A stretch of 6,973 nt of DNA from an uncultured Aquificaceae bacterium (lineage in GTDB: Bacteria; Aquificota; Aquificia; Aquificales; Aquificaceae). The stretch's first letter is position 1; every line of letters starts with the position of its first letter. The notes beneath the pieces are model-generated. The model was not told the origin of the DNA. It searched no databases and was given only the letters and a program-made list of their open reading frames with translations. A program made the position numbers and the translations under genes. The stretch is from positions 1 through 6,973 of the forward strand of contig CALLAD010000062.1 of the NCBI GenBank assembly GCA_938002625.1, in the 5' to 3' direction. Of the stretch, positions 1 to 6,214 are shown piece by piece.

Positions 1-750
1 TTGAAAAGTGGTAAAGCTAATGTTTTAGTTGCAACTCCAGGTCGACTATTAGACCTAATGAACCAGAGAATTGTTACATTGAAATATGTTAAGACATTAA
101 TACTTGATGAAGCTGATAGAATGCTTGATATGGGTTTTATAGAGGATATAGAATGGATAATATCTCAGCTGCCAAAGGAAAGACAGAGCTTTCTTTTCTC
201 CGCCACTATACCAAAGGAAGTGGAAAACCTTGCCAAAAAGTACTTAAGGGAAGACTACAAGCTTGTAAGGGTTATAACGGAAGAGCTAAAGCCAAAGATA
301 GAGGAAAGGCTTATAAAACTAAACTCTTCCAAACAAAAAATATCGGAGCTTGAAAAACTCCTAAGGGAACACTTGCTTGAGAAGGTTATAGTTTTCGTAA
401 AAACTAAGAAGGATGCAAGGGAAATAAGCGAGGTCCTTAAAAACAAGGGCTTTAAAGTTGTTTCTTTGCATGGTGATATGACCCAAAGGCAAAGGGAAAA
501 CTCCCTGAGGCTTTTTAAGGAGGGTAAAGTAAAGGTAGTGGTTGCTACGGATGTGGCTTCAAGGGGGTTGGATATAAAGGGAGTTAGCCTTGTTATCAAT
601 TACCATATACCAGAGGATCCAGAGGTATACATACACCGAATAGGAAGAACTGGAAGGATTGGAACCTATGGAAAGGCTTATAGCCTTATAACTCCAGAAG
701 ACAGTAGATCCCTTTGGAGAATTAAAAAACTAAAGGAAAGCTACCAATGA
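1..750 (+). CDS. DEAD-box ATP-dependent RNA helicase (3' part; start lies upstream of the window)
   Basis: This is the C-terminal 249 residues of a DEAD-box RNA helicase, a cytoplasmic ATPase that unwinds or remodels RNA in ribosome assembly or mRNA turnover. Visible motifs, numbered from the window start, are: TPGR (motif Ib, 12-15), DEAD (motif II, 36-39), SAT (motif III, 67-69), VIVFVKT (motif IV, about 129-135), ATDVASRGLD (motif V, 182-191) and HRIGRTGR (motif VI, 212-219). The Q motif and Walker A (motif I) are missing because the window begins mid-gene. The first codon, TTG, is most likely an internal Leu. The protein ends soon after motif VI, without the long basic or RNA-binding tail of DeaD/CsdA, so it is a minimal RhlE-like form. 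The stop is 1 nt before the kdsC start, which suggests co-transcription. The family is certain; the exact paralogue is not. Confidence 0.95.
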   Translation: MKSGKANVLVATPGRLLDLMNQRIVTLKYVKTLILDEADRMLDMGFIEDIEWIISQLPKERQSFLFSATIPKEVENLAKKYLREDYKLVRVITEELKPKIEERLIKLNSSKQKISELEKLLREHLLEKVIVFVKTKKDAREISEVLKNKGFKVVSLHGDMTQRQRENSLRLFKEGKVKVVVATDVASRGLDIKGVSLVINYHIPEDPEVYIHRIGRTGRIGTYGKAYSLITPEDSRSLWRIKKLKESYQ

Positions 751-751
751 G

Positions 752-1273
752 ATGGATATAAGGGAAAGGGCTACCAAGGTAAAGCTTCTTCTCCTTGATG
801 TGGATGGAGTCCTTACCGACGGTAAGCTTTACTATACTCCAGAAGGTGAGGAGGTTAAGGTTTTTAATGTGAGGGATGGTTTGGGAATAAAGTTAGCCCA
901 GATGGCTGGAATTAAAGTTGGAGTAATTTCTGGAAGGAAAAGCATGGCCCTAATTAACAGATTAAAGGAGCTTGGCATAGAAGAGTTTCATCTTGGTGTC
1001 CAGCAAAAGCTATCCCTTTTAGAAGATATATTAAGTAAGCACTCCATAAGCCCTTCCGAAACAGCCTATATAGGGGATGACTATGTAGACCTTCCCATAC
1101 TAAAAAGGGTTGGCTTTCCTGTGGTGGTAGCCGACTCTCCAGATGAATTAAAAACCTATGCCCTTTATGTAACAAGGGCAAAGGGTGGAGAGGGGGCGGT
1201 TAGGGAATTTATTGAGTACTTGCTAAAGTTAAGAGGACAATGGGAGGAAATAATAGGCCAATACTATGCTTAG
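752..1273 (+). CDS. kdsC: 3-deoxy-D-manno-octulosonate 8-phosphate phosphatase (KdsC)
   Basis: KdsC hydrolyses KDO-8-phosphate to KDO and phosphate, a cytoplasmic step in making the LPS inner core. The 173-residue protein has the size of the small, capless HAD phosphatases of this family, which work as tetramers. Catalytic motifs are clear: DVDGVLTDG at 16-24 (nucleophile Asp16, acid/base Asp18), SGR at 60-62 (motif II Ser60), Lys86 in GVQQK (motif III), and GDDYVD at 108-113 (Mg-binding Asp109/Asp110). The C-terminal GGEGAVREFIEYLL stretch is typical of KdsC. The ATG lies 1 nt after the helicase stop, with an AAAGGAAAG Shine-Dalgarno-like stretch at 732-740. Its 3' end overlaps the next gene by 8 nt. 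The kdsC-lptC-lptA order is the conserved LPS cluster, and this supports KdsC over other small HAD phosphatases. The usual kdsD is not upstream; a helicase sits there instead. Confidence 0.95.
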   Translation: MDIRERATKVKLLLLDVDGVLTDGKLYYTPEGEEVKVFNVRDGLGIKLAQMAGIKVGVISGRKSMALINRLKELGIEEFHLGVQQKLSLLEDILSKHSISPSETAYIGDDYVDLPILKRVGFPVVVADSPDELKTYALYVTRAKGGEGAVREFIEYLLKLRGQWEEIIGQYYA

Positions 1274-1760
1274 GGCGGTTTTTCTTGCTCTTTTTATAGT
1301 TATAGTGTCCTATGGTCTGAAGGTTTACGTGGAAAATTTCAAGGCTTCGGAAAACAAAAGGGGGGAAATAGTAAACTTCCTTGAAGGTATAAGGATAAAA
1401 ATGTACAGTAAAAAGGGAGTTGAGTGGACATTAAAGGGAGAATCTATGAAAGCGGTAAACGACCATATTGAGCTTTTGAATGCCATGCTCTTTTCTCAAG
1501 AAGCAACCTTAAAGGCACAGAGGGCTTACATAAATAGGTCTTCTGGAAAAGGGGAATTACACCAAGATGTGGAGCTGGTTTCTAAAGATCTTGTAGCAAG
1601 AAGCCAGAAGGTATACATGGACATTAAAGAAGACAGGTTCTATGGCGATGGGAAAATACAGGTGGTAGAAGGTGGGAAAAAAATTGAAGGTGAAGGCTTT
1701 GAAATAAAGCTAAAACCCTTAAGGGTAGAGGTATACAAGGCAAGGTCCATTGTGGAATGA
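1266..1760 (+). CDS. lptC: LPS export protein LptC
   Basis: LptC is the inner-membrane-anchored bitopic protein that receives LPS from the LptBFG transporter and passes it to LptA. The 164-residue product has one N-terminal hydrophobic segment (about residues 3-18), which would be the membrane anchor. The rest is a beta-rich periplasmic domain with alternating hydrophobic residues, as in the OstA/LptC beta-jellyroll (for example the stretches around 54-60 and 96-120). It is somewhat shorter than the E. coli protein (about 190 residues). Sequence identity in this family is low, so the call rests on topology, size and its place between kdsC and lptA. The ATG is inside the end of kdsC (8-nt overlap), which suggests translational coupling. 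The stop is 16 nt before the preferred lptA start. Confidence 0.85.
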   Translation: MLRAVFLALFIVIVSYGLKVYVENFKASENKRGEIVNFLEGIRIKMYSKKGVEWTLKGESMKAVNDHIELLNAMLFSQEATLKAQRAYINRSSGKGELHQDVELVSKDLVARSQKVYMDIKEDRFYGDGKIQVVEGGKKIEGEGFEIKLKPLRVEVYKARSIVE

Positions 1761-1776
1761 GGATTATAATAAAAAG

Positions 1777-2238
1777 ATGATGAAAAACTTCATGCTTTTT
1801 TTAGTGCTTTTATCCTCCTTTGCTTTGGCCCAGCCCATAGTGGGCGAAGGAGATGTTTTAACTTATGAAAAGGACAAAATAACATACACGGGTAATGTAA
1901 AACTAACAAGGGGGAATGCAATCCTAAGCGCGGATAAGGTGATAATATACCTTGACGAGAATAAGAAGGCAAAGCTCATGGAAGCGGAAGGAAAGGTTAG
2001 ATATGTGGAAAACAATAGAAGGGCTTTTGCCGATAAAATGGTGTATGATTTTCGTGAAGATATAATAACTCTTATAGGAAAGGCAAGGGTTGAAGAAGGA
2101 CAAAACTTTGTAGAGGGTGATGAAATAGTGTATTATAGAAAAGAAGATAGGGCCATAGCCATTAGCAAGGGCTCAAGAGTTAGAAGTTTTTATGTAGAGG
2201 AGAAGGATGAAAAAAGCAGACCTAATAGAAAGCCTTAG
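1777..2238 (+). CDS. lptA: LPS transport periplasmic protein LptA (OstA-like)
   Basis: LptA forms the periplasmic bridge that carries LPS from LptC to the LptD/E complex in the outer membrane. From the ATG at 1777 the product is 153 residues. A signal peptide covers residues 1-18, with hydrophobic core MLFLVLLSSFALA and likely cleavage between ALA and QP. The mature part has the OstA-fold pattern of repeated beta strands (YTGNVKLTRGNAILSADKV, then a second EGKVRYVENNRRAFADKMVYD-like repeat). The frame is open upstream to a TTG at 1750, but that start would put an acidic, tryptophan-containing stretch ahead of the signal peptide, so I reject it. The ATG at 1780 is nearly as good. The Shine-Dalgarno is weak (AGGA at 1760-1763, spacer about 13). 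The last 32 nt overlap the next gene, so the polar tail DEKSRPNRKP is encoded in two frames. Confidence 0.88.
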   Translation: MMKNFMLFLVLLSSFALAQPIVGEGDVLTYEKDKITYTGNVKLTRGNAILSADKVIIYLDENKKAKLMEAEGKVRYVENNRRAFADKMVYDFREDIITLIGKARVEEGQNFVEGDEIVYYRKEDRAIAISKGSRVRSFYVEEKDEKSRPNRKP

Positions 2239-2482
2239 GAAGGAATTTAAGCTGGATAAGAGTTCTGCAAGAGAGTTTGTAGATTATTTCCTTGAAGAGC
2301 TTATTAACCTTGTTCTTGAACATGGCAGAGTAGAGCTCAGGGGTTTTGGAGTTTTTAAGGTAAGAAAGTTAAGCGGTAGGTTTATAAAAAATCCAAAATT
2401 GGGCGTTGAAATATACGTAGGAGAAAGACAAAGCATAAGCTTTAAACCATCCATAGTTTTTAAGAAGAATGATAAAAGTTGA
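2207..2482 (+). CDS. HU/IHF-family (DNABII) DNA-binding protein
   Basis: This small nucleoid protein bends DNA as a dimer. At 91 residues it has the standard family length. The N-terminus MKKADLIESL matches the usual start of HU/IHF. Helices cover about residues 3-40, followed by the signature GRVELRGFGVF (40-50) and the DNA-binding arm GRFIKNPKLGVEI (57-69). Pro63 stands where the intercalating proline of the RNP motif is expected. The usual R-N-P-x-T-G is altered to K-N-P-K-L-G. The RVELRGFG wording is closer to IHF than to typical HU, but subunit identity cannot be settled. A GAGGAG sequence at 2197-2202 is its ribosome-binding site. It starts 32 nt inside lptA and overlaps the next gene by 14 nt, so all three are probably translated from one message. 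Confidence 0.92.
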   Translation: MKKADLIESLRKEFKLDKSSAREFVDYFLEELINLVLEHGRVELRGFGVFKVRKLSGRFIKNPKLGVEIYVGERQSISFKPSIVFKKNDKS

Positions 2483-3509
2483 TGTTCTCGTAGTTGGTGG
2501 TGGCCCAGCAGGTTCCACCTGTGCCTATGAGCTATCAAAAAGAGGTTTTAAGGTTCTACTGGTAGACATAAAAAGAGAAATAGGTACCCCTGTACAGTGC
2601 GCCGAGTTTGTACCGATCCAACTCTACCATAAATATAAAGAATTCTTCACCCAAGAATCCATAGCCCAAAGGGTGGAAAACATGGTCCACTTCACGCCTT
2701 GGGGAGAAGTGGGAAGTATGTGGTCGGAGGGCTTTGTTTTAAACAGGGAAGTATTTGACAAAAATATAGCCCTTCTTGCCACCCAAAGGGGTACAGAAAT
2801 TATGCTTAGAACCCAATTTTTGGGTTTTGAAGATGGGATAGTATGGTTAGAAAATATAGACAGGAGAGAAAGGTTTCCTATAAAAGCCCATTTTGTAGGT
2901 GGAGCGGATGGCCCAAGGTCAAAGGTGGCAAGGCTAACTGGAGAAGCTACAAGGAGCTTTCTTACCACAGCTCAAGCCACCATGCCCTTAAAGAAACCAT
3001 TAAAGGATCTTATGATCTACTTTAGAGATTACATACCAGGTGGGTATGGTTGGGTATTTCCAAAGGGAAATATTGCCAATGTGGGCGTTGGCCTTGATGT
3101 GGATTATCCTATAAATCCCATGGAAAGCCTAAGAAGGTTTATAGAAGAAGTTTCTGGAGATGGTATTGTTGAGAAAAGGGTATTAAAAAGAACAGGTGGT
3201 TGGATACCAGCCGATGGGTTACTAAATCTTATAAGAAATAGGGTAGTGCTTGTAGGGGATGCAGGGGGATTTTGCCATCCTATAACGGGTGGGGGAATAG
3301 CAAACGCCATTCTTTCTGGTAACATGGCAGCAGAACACATAGCGGAGGGCAAAATAGAAGACTTTGAAGAAGAGGCAAGAGAAATCTTTGGTAATACCCT
3401 GTGGCGAGCGGCGGAAAAGAGAAAAAAATATATGAAAAGATGGGATAATCTAAAGGAAATAATACCAAGAACTTGGATAGCCTTTGAAGAGTATTGGCAT
3501 ATAATTTAA
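2469..3509 (+). CDS. FAD-dependent oxidoreductase of the geranylgeranyl reductase family
   Basis: This 346-residue flavoprotein resembles geranylgeranyl reductases, which saturate isoprenoid double bonds in lipids, chlorophyll or quinone side chains. Visible features are: a Rossmann FAD-binding GGGPAGS (10-16) with the acidic strand end LLVD (30-33); a Cys44-Ala-Glu-Phe segment where this family has its conserved CxE motif; FVLNREVFD (89-97); GADGPRS (145-151); YGWVFPKG (193-200), the family's YxWxFP substrate-site motif; and the second FAD motif GDAGGFCHPITGGGI (263-277). No membrane segment or signal peptide is apparent. The substrate is unknown; menaquinone-like side chains or another polyprenyl lipid are plausible in a bacterium, which is inference. 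The start overlaps the HU/IHF gene by 14 nt and has only a weak AAGAAG Shine-Dalgarno. The stop is 15 nt before the encapsulin start, so it may be functionally tied to the shell. Its C-terminus (EEYWHII) is not a canonical encapsulin cargo peptide. Confidence 0.85.
   Translation: MIKVDVLVVGGGPAGSTCAYELSKRGFKVLLVDIKREIGTPVQCAEFVPIQLYHKYKEFFTQESIAQRVENMVHFTPWGEVGSMWSEGFVLNREVFDKNIALLATQRGTEIMLRTQFLGFEDGIVWLENIDRRERFPIKAHFVGGADGPRSKVARLTGEATRSFLTTAQATMPLKKPLKDLMIYFRDYIPGGYGWVFPKGNIANVGVGLDVDYPINPMESLRRFIEEVSGDGIVEKRVLKRTGGWIPADGLLNLIRNRVVLVGDAGGFCHPITGGGIANAILSGNMAAEHIAEGKIEDFEEEAREIFGNTLWRAAEKRKKYMKRWDNLKEIIPRTWIAFEEYWHII
3500..3505 (+). promoter_or_regulatory. Possible internal -10 element ahead of the encapsulin gene
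   Basis: A perfect TATAAT lies at the end of the flavoprotein gene, and the Shine-Dalgarno of the encapsulin follows 6 nt later. A start about 7 nt downstream would give a very short leader beginning at or in the Shine-Dalgarno. No good -35 sits at 16-18 nt spacing; the nearest candidate, TTGGAT at 3473-3478, would need a 21-nt spacer. The hexamer also encodes ordinary codons in an AT-rich genome, so it may be chance. Confidence 0.25.
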
Positions 3510-3511
3510 GG

Positions 3512-3520
3512 AAAGGAGGT
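3512..3520 (+). promoter_or_regulatory. Strong Shine-Dalgarno of the encapsulin gene
   Basis: AAAGGAGGT is fully complementary to the usual 16S rRNA 3' tail and sits 4 nt before the ATG at 3525. It is the only perfect Shine-Dalgarno in the window; the neighbouring starts have partial ones (AAGAAG, AGGAG, AAAGG). It fixes the encapsulin start and predicts higher translation than the flanking genes, as expected for a protein needed in many copies per shell. Confidence 0.85.
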
Positions 3521-3524
3521 AAAA

Positions 3525-4373
3525 ATGGAATTTCTTGGAAAAGATCAATCACCTTTAACCTTTGAAGAGTGGGATCAGTTGGAAAAAGCCATAATAGAGG
3601 TAGCCAAAAAAACCCTTATATGCAGAAGGTTTATGCCAGTGGTTGGTCCCATAGGTGTGGGACATCAGGTTATATCCTATGATGTATACCTTGGAGTTGA
3701 GCCCGGTGTTTGTGAAGTAAGGCCAGGAGAGGAAAGCGAACAATGCGAGCCCGTAAGAACTGGCAAAAGAAGGCATATAGTTCTTCCTACCATATACAAG
3801 CCCTTTACCATAAGTTGGAGGGATTTAGAGTACTACAGGCAATTTAATTTACCCATAGACACCTCACAGGCAAGCGCGGCATCCTTTGCCACGGCAGTGG
3901 CAGAAGATACTCTTATAATACACGGAAATCCCAAAATGGAGATAGAGGGGCTCTTAACGGTAGAGGGAAGACAAAGCATGTCCATGAGCGATTGGGATGT
4001 TTTGGGTAATGCCTTTAATGATGTTTCCCTCGCTATTTCTAAGCTTTCAGAAAAGGGCTTTTATGGTGATTACTATCTTATACTAAATCCCAAAAACTAC
4101 TTTAAGCTAAACAGAGTTTACCACAACACGGGCCTTTTAGAAATAGAACAAATAAAAAAGCTTGTTAAAGATGTTTACTATACACCTATAATGCCCGAAT
4201 CAAAAGCAATACTTGTATCCTCTGGGCCACAGAATATGGACATAGTTATAGGCATGGATATTAGCCTTGCTTACGTAGAATCTACCAACATGATGCATCA
4301 CTTCCGAGTGATGGAAATAGTGGCTCCAAGAATAAAAAGACCGGGTGCCATAGTGGTTATAGGAGAAGCGTGA
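3525..4373 (+). CDS. Family 1 encapsulin shell protein (HK97-fold, Linocin M18-like)
   Basis: Encapsulins self-assemble into icosahedral protein compartments that enclose cargo enzymes in the cytoplasm. The 282-residue product begins MEFL...SPLT..EW, closely matching, from memory, the start of the Thermotoga maritima encapsulin (MEFL...APLT..QW). It keeps the amphipathic N-terminal helix (about 11-36) that in family 1 binds cargo peptides, followed by G-P-I-G-V-G (41-46). The rest fits the HK97 fold: E-loop region about 52-96, the long P-domain helix near 114-133, IHGN...EGLLT (132-145), and C-terminal strands ending in AIVVIGEA. It is slightly longer than the Thermotoga protein (about 265), mainly through an insertion around 60-82 that contains Cys63 and Cys74. 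Trp98 occupies the position of the flavin-stacking Trp87 of Thermotoga. It has a perfect Shine-Dalgarno, and its stop overlaps the GTG start of the VWA gene (GTGA). No phage portal, protease or terminase gene is adjacent, so a cellular encapsulin is preferred over a prophage capsid. Confidence 0.92.
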   Translation: MEFLGKDQSPLTFEEWDQLEKAIIEVAKKTLICRRFMPVVGPIGVGHQVISYDVYLGVEPGVCEVRPGEESEQCEPVRTGKRRHIVLPTIYKPFTISWRDLEYYRQFNLPIDTSQASAASFATAVAEDTLIIHGNPKMEIEGLLTVEGRQSMSMSDWDVLGNAFNDVSLAISKLSEKGFYGDYYLILNPKNYFKLNRVYHNTGLLEIEQIKKLVKDVYYTPIMPESKAILVSSGPQNMDIVIGMDISLAYVESTNMMHHFRVMEIVAPRIKRPGAIVVIGEA

Positions 4374-6214
4374 AAGAAAAGTGGAGAATAATAGAAAAGC
4401 TTTTATCTGAAGAATACCATATACAAGTTCAAGGGAGCTACGAGGGATGGGGCGCTGGCTATGACCCTAAATTCTTGCCCCTTACGGAAATGTGGGCAAG
4501 GGGAGAGATGGAAGAGGTCCCAGAATACGTTAAAAGACCAGTTGGTGTAGTTTTCCATATTCAGGAGCTTTCAAAAAAATCGGAGGAAGAGACAATAACC
4601 CATATAAGACACCAAATAGAGTACCTTTTTAATACAGACCTTTCTTTGTGGAGGCTTGGCCAAAGGGAATTCTACAAATTTGGCTTTACCCCTACCTCCT
4701 TTTTGGTTCTTTATTCCCTCCTTGAGTACCTAAGGACCTATTACCAATTATTCCAAAGCTATCCATCAAGCCAGTCCCTTATTTTAAAGGGGCTTGAAGA
4801 AACTTTAAAAGATACCGATACCTATTACCCCCACCACCTTTTTTCCCTCAGTTTGCTAAAAGCTTGGATGGGCAAAGAGACAATAGCAAAGGATTTGGAA
4901 AGATTTTTGTACGAATATCTTAAAGCAAAAAATAAGGATGCCTACAACTTACTTATAGAAAGCCTATTTGGTAAGTATATAGCTTACATAGAAAGAGCAC
5001 AGGAAATAAACTACGTAGACCTCCTCTTGGATGAAGCTCGTGGAAAAGTAAGGCAAGATGCCCATAAGGGCAGGATAATGACCGATCTACTTAAAAAACT
5101 TCCCGAAAACTTACAAGCCATTATCTGGGAATACAGAGAAAAGAGAGCCATAGACCTTCCAGAGTATGAAAGAAGGGAGATACTTAAAGCCTTAAGAAAT
5201 ATGCCCGATTGGATGAAGGATTACATGAAGCAAATGTCTTATATAGATATGATTGAAAGGGATGTAAATTTCATAAAAAACTTCTTACCAAAGACCTTGG
5301 AAGTGGACATAGAACACAGGGGCTTTATAAGCTTTATTATAAAGGGCTGGCAGGAAGAGAAGGCTTTATCGGATGGACCAAGTATAAGCAAAGAAAAGGG
5401 AGAAAAAAGCCAAGAAGACAGACTCTATGAAAAAGCCTATGGAATGAACAAGGAAGATTTTAAGGCTTATAGAAGAATGCTTTCCAGCGTGATGCCTTAT
5501 GTGGAGGCATTAAAAAGGAAGCTAAGAAGCCTAATGCCAGAGGAAGAAGAAGGATGGTCTGGAAAATACTTCTATGGCAAAAGAATAGATAACAAGGCTA
5601 TGAGTATAGAACTTCCCATAGGCAGGGGTAGAGTTTATAGAAGAAGAGAAACACCCGTTAAAAAAGAGATAGCCTTTAAACTGCTTATAGACATTTCAAC
5701 ATCAATGAAAAGGGAAGATAAGATCAAAAGGGCTATGGAGGCTTTGATTTTATTTTCCGAGGTTATAGATAGCCTTAAAATGCCCTTTTCCATAGATGTG
5801 TTTAGTGATAGGGTTTTCAGGTTAAAGAAGTTTGAGGAAGACTACAAAGGCATAAAGTGGAGATTGGTGGAACTTCTTAATATGCTTGGTGGTGGAACCA
5901 ATCTTGAAAAAGCCCTTGTCTTTGCCTATGATGATCTACAAGTCTTTTGTGCCAAGAACAATATAAAGGGGTGTATGATAGTATTCTCCGATGGAGAGCC
6001 AACAAGGGGGCTAAGGGGCAAGGAGTTAAAAACCTTGATAGACCACATTAAAACCTTTATGCCTACCATTGGTATAGGCGTGGGTTTAGAAAAGAACTAT
6101 GTGGATTATTACTTTGAAGCTACTGGCATTAAAATAAGGAATATCTCCGACCTATCCCTCGCCTTTACAAGGATAATAGAGAATCAGGCAAGAAGGCTTC
6201 TGGCTTTTCAATAA
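4370..6214 (+). CDS. Large protein with C-terminal von Willebrand factor A domain (CbbO/NorD/CobT-like architecture)
   Basis: This 614-residue soluble protein has a helical N-terminal region (about 1-330), a charged linker (about 331-355), a short basic stretch, and a C-terminal VWA domain (about 435-610). The metal-ion-dependent adhesion site is intact: DISTS at 441-445 (Asp441, Ser443, Ser445), Thr510 in GGGT, and Asp541 in FSDGEPT. VWA domains of this layout (CbbO, NorD, CobT) normally work with a MoxR-type AAA+ ATPase to insert metals or remodel enzymes. No such ATPase is in this window. Near the N-terminus, H-Q-I-E-Y at 81-85 sits where a degenerate HExxH zinc site could be imagined, but this is speculative. 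The GTG start overlaps the encapsulin stop by 4 nt, with AGGAG at 4361-4365, which indicates translational coupling and suggests a role tied to the shell. The last 50 nt overlap a convergent gene. It has no signal peptide or canonical cargo peptide; the C-terminus is RRLLAFQ. The specific function is unknown. Confidence 0.88.
   Translation: MKEKWRIIEKLLSEEYHIQVQGSYEGWGAGYDPKFLPLTEMWARGEMEEVPEYVKRPVGVVFHIQELSKKSEEETITHIRHQIEYLFNTDLSLWRLGQREFYKFGFTPTSFLVLYSLLEYLRTYYQLFQSYPSSQSLILKGLEETLKDTDTYYPHHLFSLSLLKAWMGKETIAKDLERFLYEYLKAKNKDAYNLLIESLFGKYIAYIERAQEINYVDLLLDEARGKVRQDAHKGRIMTDLLKKLPENLQAIIWEYREKRAIDLPEYERREILKALRNMPDWMKDYMKQMSYIDMIERDVNFIKNFLPKTLEVDIEHRGFISFIIKGWQEEKALSDGPSISKEKGEKSQEDRLYEKAYGMNKEDFKAYRRMLSSVMPYVEALKRKLRSLMPEEEEGWSGKYFYGKRIDNKAMSIELPIGRGRVYRRRETPVKKEIAFKLLIDISTSMKREDKIKRAMEALILFSEVIDSLKMPFSIDVFSDRVFRLKKFEEDYKGIKWRLVELLNMLGGGTNLEKALVFAYDDLQVFCAKNNIKGCMIVFSDGEPTRGLRGKELKTLIDHIKTFMPTIGIGVGLEKNYVDYYFEATGIKIRNISDLSLAFTRIIENQARRLLAFQ

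Noticed and set aside
1..3. TTG as the true start of the helicase
   Set aside because: The protein would lack the Q motif and Walker A essential to the family; the frame is open to the window edge, so the gene is cut by the boundary.
1765..1770. TATAAT just ahead of lptA as an internal promoter
   Set aside because: No -35-like hexamer occurs at 16-18 nt upstream, and the site lies in a tightly packed operon.
1750..1776. TTG at 1750 as the lptA start
   Set aside because: It would add an acidic N-terminal extension before the signal peptide; the ATG at 1777 gives a normal basic-hydrophobic-cleavage pattern.
3280..3552. Open frame on the minus strand across the flavoprotein-encapsulin junction
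   Set aside because: It is antisense to a well-supported gene and to the encapsulin Shine-Dalgarno, is rich in Leu, Pro and Phe as antisense frames here are, and has no recognisable domain.
3525..4373. Major capsid protein of a prophage
   Set aside because: The N-terminal segment matches cellular family 1 encapsulin, the length is typical of encapsulin, and no portal, protease, terminase or tail gene is nearby.
6165..6194. C-terminus FLPDSLLSL of the leftward protein as an encapsulin cargo-loading peptide
   Set aside because: It has Ser-Leu pairs but lacks the hydrophobic-x-[VI]-G-[ST]-L pattern and the preceding flexible linker seen in known loading peptides; these residues are also constrained by the overlapping VWA gene.
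6187..6208. GGCAAGAAGGCTTCTGGCTTTT as a terminator of the operon
   Set aside because: The only perfect dyad, AGAAG-G-CTTCT, has a 1-nt loop and cannot form a hairpin, and the flanking GGC/GGC do not pair.
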